From positions 1 to 24,978 of the forward strand of contig JAODBP010000183.1 in assembly GCA_025464025.1 (NCBI GenBank): a stretch of 24,978 nucleotides of DNA. The letters are read 5' to 3'. The position numbers were made by a program, and so were the translations under genes. Under the pieces are notes generated by a model that worked only from the letters and a program-made list of their open reading frames with translations, did no database searches and was not told the DNA's origin. This document shows, in pieces, positions 1-7,191 of this stretch (the stretch's first letter is position 1; the number at the start of each line of letters is the position of its first letter). The stretch is from Actinomycetes bacterium. Its GTDB lineage: Bacteria > Actinomycetota > Acidimicrobiia > Acidimicrobiales > CADCSY01.

Positions 1-654
1 CAGGTCGCGGCGCGGAACTTCATCGCCGGGCTTCCCAAGGGACTCAAGATCGGGTTGATGTCGTTCGACTCGAGTGCACGGGTGCTGGTAGTGCCGACGA
101 CCGATCACGCGCCGGTGCTCGCCGCGGTGGACGCGCTCAAGACCGGCGACGGGACGGCAACAGGAGTCGCGATCCAAACCGCGCTCGACTCGGTGGCGAC
201 GCTGCAGCCCGGCTCTGACGGCCAGAAGGCGCCCGCGGCCATCGTGTTGATGAGCGACGGTTCGCCGACGGTCGGCCGTGACGGCCAGGCGTCCGACGCC
301 CAACAGAGCGTCACCGACGCGGTGGCCGCGGCGAAGACGGCCAAGGTGCCGGTCGACACGATCGCCTTCGGGACCGACTCGGGGTCGGTCACGTTCCACA
401 CTTCGCTCGGCGACGAGGCGGTCCCCGTACCGGCCGACCCGCAGGCGATGGCTGCGATCGCGTCCGGAACCGGAGGGAAGTCGTTCACCGCCACCACCGG
501 CAAGGAGCTCAACTCGGTCTACGACCAGATCAAGAAGGTCGTCGGCTTCGACAAGGTCCCCACCGACCTCACCGAATGGTTCGTCGGCCTCGCGCTCATA
601 CTCGCGATCCTCACCGCGGGTGCCGCGCTCTGGTGGATGCAGCGAATCCCCTAA
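1..654 (+). CDS. VWA domain protein, membrane-anchored, 5'-truncated
   Basis: The reading frame is open from base 1, so the gene starts before the window; the ATG at 55 lies inside the domain and is not the true start. The visible part is the second half of a von Willebrand factor A fold. It shows the T-D-rich loop and the GTATG motif (about 40-45 residues into the visible part), then the VLMSDGSP strand, then helices leading to a hydrophobic segment (WFVGLALILAILTAGAALWW) close to the C-terminus. The MIDAS DxSxS loop would lie upstream and cannot be checked. Proteins of this layout (BatA/BatB-like) display a metal-dependent adhesion domain anchored by a C-terminal transmembrane helix. The specific partner is unknown. 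The gene converges on the monooxygenase gene with only 15 bases between the two stop codons. Confidence 0.85.
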   Translation, partial: QVAARNFIAGLPKGLKIGLMSFDSSARVLVVPTTDHAPVLAAVDALKTGDGTATGVAIQTALDSVATLQPGSDGQKAPAAIVLMSDGSPTVGRDGQASDAQQSVTDAVAAAKTAKVPVDTIAFGTDSGSVTFHTSLGDEAVPVPADPQAMAAIASGTGGKSFTATTGKELNSVYDQIKKVVGFDKVPTDLTEWFVGLALILAILTAGAALWWMQRIP

Positions 655-669
655 CCGACGCGCCGCCGG

Positions 670-2607
670 TCAACGCACGACGAAGTCGTCGAGGTCGGGC
701 GCGCGCGTCCACGTCCAGTAGTCGACGAGTCGCCACGGGCTCAGCACGTGGATCCGGCCCTGCTTGTTCTTGAACCAGGAGTGCTCGATCGACGAGTGCG
801 ACCAGACGAGACCCTCGAGCTCACGCTGCGTGCGCTCGTAGTAGTCGTCGTGCACTTCGGGTCGGGGTTCCATCGAGCGGTGATCGCCGGCGAGCAGCGC
901 GTCGATGCACCCGGTGATGTACCGGATCTGGCATTCCGAGTGGAAGATCAGGCTGCCTCCGTGGGCGAGATTCGTTCCCGGCCCGTACATGCAGAACAGG
1001 TTCGGGAAGTTCGGCACGCTCACGCCCAGGTGAGCCGTGGGCTCGTCGCCCCACTGCTCCCGCAGGGTCACGCCGCCCCGGCCGGTGACCTCCATGGGCT
1101 GGAGGAAGTCGTTGTGCTTGAAGCCGGTGGCGAAGCAGATGATGTCGGCCTCGTGGAGCACCCCGTCGGTGGTGACGACGCCCTCCGGCACGATCCGCTC
1201 GATGGCCGTGCGGATGAGGTCGACGTTCGGCTCCCGCAGCGCCCGCAGCCAGAACCCGTCGTCCTGGAGGATCCGCTTGCCCGATGCCGGGTAGTCGGGG
1301 ACCGACTTCTCGATCAGGTCGTCCCGGCCGTCGAGCACCGAGCGGATCCACCCCTCGAGCTGCACCCGCCGCAGGGCGTTGCCCTCGCTGATGGCCAGGC
1401 CGTCGGAGTCGTCGTAGGTGGGGTCGAACCGGTAGGGGTCGACGCCGACCGAGATGCCCGGGTACGTCATCACGAACCGGAACCACCGGGCGTAGAACGG
1501 CAGGTGCTCCAGCGCCCACTGGGCGCCGGGCGGCACGTCGGTCCGGTACACCGGGTTCGGGAACATCCACTGCGCCGTGCGCTGGAAGATCGACAGGTGC
1601 TCGACCTCGGGCGCGATGCTCGGCGCGATCTGGAAGCCGCTGGCGCCGGCGCCGACGAGGGCGAAGCGCTTGCCGGTGATGTCGAGGTCGGCCGGCCAGC
1701 GCGACGAGTGGAAGCTCGGCCCGGCGAAGTCGTCCATGCCCGGGATCTTCGGGAGGTGGGGCAGGTTGAGCGAGCCGACCGCGCTGATGACGAAGCGGGC
1801 GTCGAGCACCTCGGGCGTGCCGTCGGCTCCCCGGACGGCGACGTGCCAGACGGAAGCGTCCTCGTCCCAGGTGACGGTGTCGACGGCGGTGCCGAACCGG
1901 CAGTGCGGGGTGAGCCCGTACTTCTCGACCACCCGCTCGAAGTAGGCCCGCAGCTCGGGCTGGCGGCAGTAGTACTGGCTCCAGTGGTACGCCGGCTCGA
2001 ACGAGTAGCAGTACTGGTGGCTGCCGACGTCGACCCGGGCGCCCGGGTAGCTGTTCTCCCACCACGTGCCGCCCGGCCCGGGGTTCTTGTCGACGATGAC
2101 GAAGGGCAGCCCGGCCTGGGCGAGGCGGATGCCGGCGAGGATGCCCGACTCGCCGCAGCCGATCACCACGACCGGCGACGCGGCCCGCACCTCGGCCGGC
2201 ACCTCGTCGCCCCAGGCCACGGCCCGGCTGTCGGCCCCCTCGAACTGCATGTCCTCGATGAACATGTCGGCCATGCGGCCCTCGATCGGCCGGCAGGCGA
2301 GGAACGACATCATCTCGACCAGCAGGTCGAGCGACAGCTCCTTCGGCTCGCACCCGGCGTCGCGGTAGGCGGCGATGGCGGGCAGCGCCCGGCCCCGGAG
2401 CTCGGCCAGCTCCTCGTCGGACAGCCCGCACTGGAAGTCGGCCGACGACGGGAGGTGGGGCAACGCCACGTCGCGGATCCACGACGGGTCTCCCGTGACG
2501 TGCACGAGCGAGCACAGCAGCGTGGGGACGCTGACGTCGTCCAGCGCGGCGGCGATGGCGGCATCGTCGTCGTCGAACGGGATCCCTGCGTGCGGGTTGC
2601 GGGCCAT
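670..2607 (-). CDS. FAD-dependent Baeyer-Villiger-type monooxygenase
   Basis: A 645-residue flavin monooxygenase. An N-terminal extension of about 145 residues precedes the FAD Rossmann motif GCGESG (150-155). This is followed by a GGTWWENSYPGARVD block typical of the family, the Baeyer-Villiger fingerprint FAGPSFHSSRWP (F294, G296, H300, W304), a second nucleotide-binding GAGASG (319-324) for NADPH, and the late ATGF motif. The long N-terminal extension resembles 4-hydroxyacetophenone-monooxygenase-type enzymes. The expected reaction is oxygen insertion next to a ketone to give an ester or lactone, using NADPH and O2. The ATG at 2607 overlaps the stop of the upstream alcohol dehydrogenase (TGATG), so the two are translationally coupled. 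The dehydrogenase could supply the ketone. The true substrate cannot be read from sequence. Confidence 0.93.
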   Translation of the reverse strand: MARNPHAGIPFDDDDAAIAAALDDVSVPTLLCSLVHVTGDPSWIRDVALPHLPSSADFQCGLSDEELAELRGRALPAIAAYRDAGCEPKELSLDLLVEMMSFLACRPIEGRMADMFIEDMQFEGADSRAVAWGDEVPAEVRAASPVVVIGCGESGILAGIRLAQAGLPFVIVDKNPGPGGTWWENSYPGARVDVGSHQYCYSFEPAYHWSQYYCRQPELRAYFERVVEKYGLTPHCRFGTAVDTVTWDEDASVWHVAVRGADGTPEVLDARFVISAVGSLNLPHLPKIPGMDDFAGPSFHSSRWPADLDITGKRFALVGAGASGFQIAPSIAPEVEHLSIFQRTAQWMFPNPVYRTDVPPGAQWALEHLPFYARWFRFVMTYPGISVGVDPYRFDPTYDDSDGLAISEGNALRRVQLEGWIRSVLDGRDDLIEKSVPDYPASGKRILQDDGFWLRALREPNVDLIRTAIERIVPEGVVTTDGVLHEADIICFATGFKHNDFLQPMEVTGRGGVTLREQWGDEPTAHLGVSVPNFPNLFCMYGPGTNLAHGGSLIFHSECQIRYITGCIDALLAGDHRSMEPRPEVHDDYYERTQRELEGLVWSHSSIEHSWFKNKQGRIHVLSPWRLVDYWTWTRAPDLDDFVVR

Positions 2608-3632
2608 CAGCCGGCCAGGTCGGTGACGATCGCTCGACCCAGGTAGCGGCTGGCCTCGAGGTCGTCGAAGATCGACTCGAGCTCGGAGAGCTTCCCCCGC
2701 CGCGACACGTGGCTCGTGACCTTGCCGGCCGCAGCCAGGGCCACGAGCTCGCGCATGTCCTGCACCGTTCCGACCGCCGAGTAGACGATCGTGGCGTCGC
2801 GGAAGAACAGCTCGAACGGGTTGAACTGCAAGTTCCCCTCGCTGCTCGGAGGCAGGCCGACGGCGACGAACAGGCCCCCGGGGCGCAGGAGCTTGAACCC
2901 GAGGTCGAAGCCGGCCATGCGGGCCGAGAAGATCAGCACGGCGTCGACGCCGCCGAGCCCGGTGACGACCTCGATGGCGTCGGCGGCCTCGACCGCCACG
3001 CTGGCGCCCATGGAGCGGGCGAACTCGAGGCGCTCCTCGCCGATGTCGACGGCGACCACCTCGTACCCGAAGCCGGTGGCGAGCTGGACGGCGTAGTGAC
3101 CGAGCCCGCCCGCCGCCCCGACCACGGCCACCCGCCGGCCAGGCAGCACGCCGTGCTTCTGGAGCTTCTTCACCGCGCCGTAGGCGGTGAGCCCGCCGCA
3201 GGCCAGCGCCGCCTCGTCGTCGCCCACCGAGTCGGGCAGCGTCACCAGCGACGGCGCCCACACCGAGAACTGCTCGGCGAAGACCCCCATGATCCCCTTG
3301 CTCTGCTTGCAGTGCCGGGGGCTGCCGCTCAGGCAGTACTCGCAGGCGCCGCACCAGTAGCCGCCGCCGGTGCCGCCGAGGCCGAGGATCACCCGGTCGC
3401 CCTCGGCGACGAACCGCTCGGCGCCCGGGCCGAGCGCCTCGACCACGCCGATGGCCTCGTGGCCGATCACGCCCGAGGTCGGCACCCCGGCCCAGTCGCC
3501 TCGGGCGATGTGCAGGTCGGAGTGGCAGACGCCGGCGGCCTTGATGCGGACCAGCGCCTCGTCGGGCCCCGGAACCGGGATGTCCACGTCCCGGATGTGG
3601 AGCTGGCCCTCTTCGATCCGTGCTGCCTTCAT
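2607..3632 (-). CDS. Zinc-dependent alcohol dehydrogenase (MDR family)
   Basis: A 341-residue medium-chain dehydrogenase. The catalytic-zinc ligands C36 (VCHSDLH), H58-E59 (GHEA) and C145 are visible. The structural-zinc cluster C94, C97, C100 and C108 is complete. The coenzyme-binding loop VGAAGGLGHYA (171-181) opens the Rossmann half, and the downstream acidic residue of AVDIGEE suggests NAD(H). The reaction is reversible oxidation of an alcohol to an aldehyde or ketone. The ATG at 3632 has a GGGGGA ribosome site just upstream. The stop codon shares its last base with the start of the monooxygenase gene. The pair therefore looks like an alcohol-to-ketone-to-ester route, as in cyclic-ketone degradation; that role is inferred. 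Confidence 0.93.
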   Translation of the reverse strand: MKAARIEEGQLHIRDVDIPVPGPDEALVRIKAAGVCHSDLHIARGDWAGVPTSGVIGHEAIGVVEALGPGAERFVAEGDRVILGLGGTGGGYWCGACEYCLSGSPRHCKQSKGIMGVFAEQFSVWAPSLVTLPDSVGDDEAALACGGLTAYGAVKKLQKHGVLPGRRVAVVGAAGGLGHYAVQLATGFGYEVVAVDIGEERLEFARSMGASVAVEAADAIEVVTGLGGVDAVLIFSARMAGFDLGFKLLRPGGLFVAVGLPPSSEGNLQFNPFELFFRDATIVYSAVGTVQDMRELVALAAAGKVTSHVSRRGKLSELESIFDDLEASRYLGRAIVTDLAG

Positions 3633-3752
3633 CGGTCCCCCATGGACGCCGCCCGATCGCCGCCGAGCGAGTCTGCACGCGATCGACGACCGCGCGCCCT
3701 CCTCAGCCCGGTCGCGTGGCCGTCGACGTTGGGCGCGCCCGAGTCCCGCGCT

Positions 3753-3804
3753 CGAACCGGCGACGGATTGACACCATTTTTGATGTCAATCCGTCGCCGG
3801 TTCG
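3753..3804. repeat. 21-bp perfect inverted repeat, 10-base T-rich loop
   Basis: Bases 3753-3773 and 3784-3804 are exact reverse complements and flank a loop containing TTTTT. Each arm carries a TTGACA hexamer facing inward (3768-3773 on +, 3789-3784 on -), but no -10 hexamer follows at 17 bases on either strand. The element lies about 115 bases past the nhaA stop and 120 bases before the alcohol dehydrogenase start. It could terminate nhaA, act as an operator for the dehydrogenase operon, or be a dispersed palindromic repeat. No U-tract follows either arm. The remainder of the gene-free stretch 3633-3919 shows nothing else I can name. Confidence 0.8.
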
Positions 3805-3919
3805 GGGAGCGTCAGGTCCGGCGCGCCCGGGCCGCCCCTCGGAGCGTCCTTCGTCTTTCCGCGGAAACAGGAGGGGCGATACCGGCAGCCACCCTGACGA
3901 ACGTGGCTGGGATCTACAG

Positions 3920-5032
3920 CTAGCGGCGCAGGAGGGCGACGCCGGCGAGGGCGGCCACGGCCGATCCGCCGAGGATGCCGACGACGGCTGCATCGGCCAG
4001 CACGGCGTCGTCGAAGGCCAGCCCGGAGACGAACAGGGCCACGGTGAAGCCGATCCCGGCCACGGTGGCGATCCCGACGACGTGGCGTGCCGTCGCCCCG
4101 TCGGGGAGCACGCCGAGCCCGAGGCGGACGGCGAGCCACGAGGCCAGGGAGATCCCCACCGCCTTGCCCACGACCAGGCCGAGGGCGACGCCGAGCGCGA
4201 CGCGCGTCGCGCCGGGTCCGTCGAGCATCCCCCAACGGAGGTGGAGCCCGGCGTTGGCCAAGGCGAAGGCCGGCACGACCACGAAGGCGCTCAGCGGGTG
4301 GAGCCGTCGCTCGAACCGCTCGGCCGATGCCGCCGGGACCAACAGGCCGAGGGCCACGCCGGCGATGGTGGCGTGCACGCCCGACTCGAAGGTGGCGACC
4401 CAGGTCGCTACGGCGAGGGCGGCGTAGGGCGGCAGTGACGTCACGCCGAGGCGGCGGAGCCCGACCACGGCGAGCAGGGCGAGGGCGGCCAGGCCAAGGG
4501 GGACGACGTCGATCGCCCCGGCGTAGAAGACGGCGATCACCACGATCGCCCCGATGTCGTCGGCGACGGCGAGGGTGAGCAGGAACAGCCGCAGGCCAGG
4601 GGACACCCGCCGGCCGAGGAGGGCGACCACGCCGGTGGCGAAGGCGATGTCGGTGGCCATCGGCACGCCCCAGCCGCGGCTGCCGGCATGTCCCGCGTTC
4701 ACGGCGAGGTACAGCAACGCCGGCACGACCATCCCCCCGACGGCGGCGACGACCGGGAGGGCGGCGACGCGGGGGTCGCGCAGCTCACCCTCGACCAGCT
4801 CGCGCTTCACCTCGACGCCGACCACGAAGAAGAAGACGGCCATGAGCACGTCGTCGACCCAGTGGCGGAGGTCGACGGGTCCGACCGCGACCGCCGTCGC
4901 CCAGACCCGGTCGTACGAGCTGCCCCAGGGACCGTTGGCCCAGGCCAGGGCCAGCACCGCGGCGCCGAGGAGGAGGGCGCCGCTCGCCGCTTCGGTCGCG
5001 AAGAACCGTCGGAGGGCCCGGGGGAACGGCAC
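3920..5032 (-). CDS. nhaA: Na+/H+ antiporter NhaA
   Basis: A 370-residue, highly hydrophobic protein close to the usual NhaA length (about 388 in E. coli). Family signatures are clear: the region around HWVDDVLMAVFFFVVGVEVK, then ATDIAFATG with D128, then LAVADDIGAI with the ion-binding pair D158-D159 (equivalent to E. coli D163-D164), and a lysine K290 in GKAVG matching the functionally important late lysine. It exchanges sodium or lithium for protons at the cytoplasmic membrane and so supports pH and salt homeostasis. The start is GTG at 5032, only three bases after the stop of the YibE/F gene; the two are almost certainly co-transcribed and coupled. Confidence 0.96.
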   Translation of the reverse strand: MPFPRALRRFFATEAASGALLLGAAVLALAWANGPWGSSYDRVWATAVAVGPVDLRHWVDDVLMAVFFFVVGVEVKRELVEGELRDPRVAALPVVAAVGGMVVPALLYLAVNAGHAGSRGWGVPMATDIAFATGVVALLGRRVSPGLRLFLLTLAVADDIGAIVVIAVFYAGAIDVVPLGLAALALLAVVGLRRLGVTSLPPYAALAVATWVATFESGVHATIAGVALGLLVPAASAERFERRLHPLSAFVVVPAFALANAGLHLRWGMLDGPGATRVALGVALGLVVGKAVGISLASWLAVRLGLGVLPDGATARHVVGIATVAGIGFTVALFVSGLAFDDAVLADAAVVGILGGSAVAALAGVALLRR

Positions 5033-5035
5033 GCC

Positions 5036-6244
5036 TCAGGTTCGCACCTCGTCGGGACGCGGGCGGGGAGCGCCCCGGGTCACGGCGTAGGCCGCGATGG
5101 CCGTGGTGATCGGCACCGAGGCGATGAGCCCGATGCTGCCGACGAGCGTCCGGACCACCTCGACGGCGATCACCTCGCTGGTCAGGATGTGGCGGAGCTG
5201 CAGGTTCGACTGGGTGAAGAAGATCAGCAGCGGCAGCGACGCGCCGGCGTAGGCGAGCACCAGGGTGTTGATGGTGGAGGCGATGTGGTCGCGGCCGATG
5301 CGCTCGGCCGACCGGTAGAGCGCGCGGACGTCGTAGGCCGGGTTGGCCCGCCGGAGCTCCCACACGGCCGACACCTGGGTGACGGTCATGTCGTCGAGGA
5401 CCCCGAGCGAGCCGATCACGATGCCCCCGAGGAGCAGGCCCTGGAGGTTGATCGTGCCGTTGGCGGCCGACAGGAACACGGCGTCTTCGTCGGCCAGGCC
5501 GGTGAGCTTGCTCCCCGTCACGAAGAGCCAGGCCAGGGCGGCGATGAGGGCGAGGCTGAGCATGGTGCCGAGCACGGCGACCGTGGACTGGGTGGTGAAC
5601 CCGCCGGTGACGTAGAGCACGGCCAGCATGATCAGCGACGAGCCGACGATGGCCACCGCGATCGGGCTGTGGCCGTGCAGCACCGAGGGGATCACGAACC
5701 AGACGATGGCGAGCAGGCTCACGACGAGGGCGGCCAGGGCCCGCACCCCGCTCCACCGACCGAACACGATCGAGGCCACGACGAAGAGCACCACCAGCAG
5801 CGTGATGGGCAGGTCGCGGTCGAAGTCCGAGAAGTAGTACTGGGTCTTCCCACCGGTGCGGTCGGTGCCGAGCATGAGCCGGTCGCCGCGGTGGACGGTG
5901 GGCGATCCGGCGCTGCCCCCGAGCTCGAGGCCGACCTTCTTGCCCTTGTCCCGTCCCTCCTCCACCCGAACGACCGCCTCCTGGCAGCGGTCGGTCGAGC
6001 CCTCGGGGCTGCCGAGGCAGGTGGTGGTGCGGATGTCGAAGACGCGGCCCTTCACCAACTCGGACTGCTGGTCGAACACCGCGTTCAGGTTCGGTCCGCC
6101 GCCGTGGGGCCACAGGACGAGCAGGCCGACACCGGTCGCCAGCACCACGGGAACGACGAGCAGGGTCAGCAGCCGGCGGATCCGCAGGGGCACGTCGATG
6201 TCGACGTCGCCGTGGGCGTGGGAGTGGGAGTGGGAGTGAGCCAC
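5036..6244 (-). CDS. YibE/F family membrane protein with His-rich N-terminus
   Basis: A 402-residue protein from the GTG at 6244. The N-terminus alternates His and small residues (His at 3, 5, 7, 9, 11), suggesting metal binding. One membrane helix (about 24-45) is followed by a soluble, probably extracytoplasmic domain (about 50-145), then about seven further helices. The YibE/F signatures GVLDDMTVTQ (281-290) and GRDHIASTINTLVLAYAGAS are present. Family function is unknown. An upstream ATG at 6277 and TTG at 6280 are in frame. I prefer GTG 6244 because it places the His cluster at the very N-terminus and fits a leaderless promoter (TTGATG 6280-6275, 18-base spacer, TACGGT 6256-6251). It sits upstream of nhaA and divergent from a zinc-type binding protein, so a metal or ion homeostasis role is plausible. 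Confidence 0.88.
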   Translation of the reverse strand: MAHSHSHSHAHGDVDIDVPLRIRRLLTLLVVPVVLATGVGLLVLWPHGGGPNLNAVFDQQSELVKGRVFDIRTTTCLGSPEGSTDRCQEAVVRVEEGRDKGKKVGLELGGSAGSPTVHRGDRLMLGTDRTGGKTQYYFSDFDRDLPITLLVVLFVVASIVFGRWSGVRALAALVVSLLAIVWFVIPSVLHGHSPIAVAIVGSSLIMLAVLYVTGGFTTQSTVAVLGTMLSLALIAALAWLFVTGSKLTGLADEDAVFLSAANGTINLQGLLLGGIVIGSLGVLDDMTVTQVSAVWELRRANPAYDVRALYRSAERIGRDHIASTINTLVLAYAGASLPLLIFFTQSNLQLRHILTSEVIAVEVVRTLVGSIGLIASVPITTAIAAYAVTRGAPRPRPDEVRT

Positions 6245-6283
6245 CGGTGGACCGTAGGCCCGGGCCGTGCTAGGCATCAAACA
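6244..6283. promoter_or_regulatory. Overlapping divergent leaderless promoters
   Basis: The 38 bases between the divergent starts hold a promoter for each strand. Plus strand: -35 TGGACC (6248-6253), 17-base spacer, -10 TAGGCA (6271-6276), which puts +1 on the A of the ATG at 6283. Minus strand: -35 TTGATG (6280-6275), 18-base spacer, -10 TACGGT (6256-6251), which puts +1 on the GTG at 6244. Neither gene has a ribosome-binding site, consistent with leaderless messages. The plus-strand -10 is the weaker match. Because the two promoters overlap face to face, RNA polymerase could occupy only one at a time. Confidence 0.5.
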
Positions 6284-7191
6284 TGAGAACCATTCCTGTA
6301 TCGGTCGCCCTGGCCGTGGCGCTGCTGGCCGGCGCGTGCGGGAGCGACGCGCCCTCGGCCGACGACGGGAAGCTCGACGTGGTGGCCAGCTTCTACCCCC
6401 TGGCCGAGGCCGCGGCCCGGGTGGGCGGCAGCGACGTGGCCGTCGACAACCTCACGCACCCGGGTGCCGAGCCCCACGACCTCGAGCTGTCGACCCGCCA
6501 GGTCGACGCCGTGCTCGACGCCGACCTGGCGGTCGTCATGGGCCGGGGCTTCCAGCCCGATGTCGAGGACACCGCCGACCGTCGCGATGGCCCCACGGTG
6601 GTGGTGCTCGACGCCCTCGACGTCGGGACCGGGCAGGTCGCCGAGGAGGGCCACGAGGGCAAGGGCCTCGACCCCCACGTCTGGCTCGACCCGACCCGGA
6701 TGCGCCGGCTCGTCGGGGTGGTGGCCGCCGCGCTGGCGAAGGCCGAGCCGGCGAAGCGGAGCGCCTTCGCCCGGCGAGCCGCGGCCTACGAGGCCGAGCT
6801 CGACGCCCTGGCCGGCCGGTTCCGCGCCGGCCTGGCCGACTGCCGGAGCACCACGATCGTGACGTCGCACGCCGCCTTCGGATGGCTGGCCAAGACGTTC
6901 GGCCTCGACCAGGAGTCGATCTCCGGGCTGTCACCCGAGCAGGAGCCCGATCCGCGACGCCTGGCCCAGCTGGTCGACCTGGTGCGCAACCGCCACGTGA
7001 CGACCGTGTTCACCGAGACGCTCGTCTCGCCCAAGGTGGCCGAGACCCTGGCCCGCGAGGCCGGCGTGCGGACCGCGGTGCTCGACCCGCTCGAGGGCCT
7101 CTCGAAGGCCCGCGTCGCGGCCGGCGACGACTACGTGTCGGTGATGGACGACAACCTGACGAAGCTGCGCGCCGCGCTCGGCTGCGCCTAG
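6283..7191 (+). CDS. Zinc/manganese ABC transporter substrate-binding lipoprotein (ZnuA/TroA-like)
   Basis: A 302-residue cluster A-I metal-binding protein. The signal peptide ends in a lipobox (LAGAC, C19), so it should be a surface lipoprotein. Likely metal ligands are H65 in GAEPHDLE, H132 in DPHVWLDP, H196 in TSHAAFGWL, and an acidic residue near D282 in GDDYVSVM. The His-rich loop seen before the second ligand in many ZnuA proteins is short here. It would deliver zinc or manganese to an ABC permease. No permease or ATPase gene is adjacent: the next gene is convergent and overlaps the stop by four bases. It is therefore an orphan binding protein in this window. The start at 6283 has no ribosome site and fits a leaderless transcript. 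Confidence 0.92.
   Translation: MRTIPVSVALAVALLAGACGSDAPSADDGKLDVVASFYPLAEAAARVGGSDVAVDNLTHPGAEPHDLELSTRQVDAVLDADLAVVMGRGFQPDVEDTADRRDGPTVVVLDALDVGTGQVAEEGHEGKGLDPHVWLDPTRMRRLVGVVAAALAKAEPAKRSAFARRAAAYEAELDALAGRFRAGLADCRSTTIVTSHAAFGWLAKTFGLDQESISGLSPEQEPDPRRLAQLVDLVRNRHVTTVFTETLVSPKVAETLAREAGVRTAVLDPLEGLSKARVAAGDDYVSVMDDNLTKLRAALGCA

Noticed and set aside
748..2646. Plus-strand open frame of 632 codons opposite the monooxygenase
   Set aside because: Arg/Asp/Val-rich shadow with no domain; the minus strand has full flavin monooxygenase motifs.
3768..3796. Promoters formed by the TTGACA hexamers in the inverted repeat
   Set aside because: At 17 bases both strands read CCGTCG, not a -10 hexamer.
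6284..6298. Possible Zur-type box TGAGAACCATTCCTG over the start of the binding-protein gene
   Set aside because: The left half resembles TGAAAAT but the right half matches poorly, so symmetry is too weak to call.
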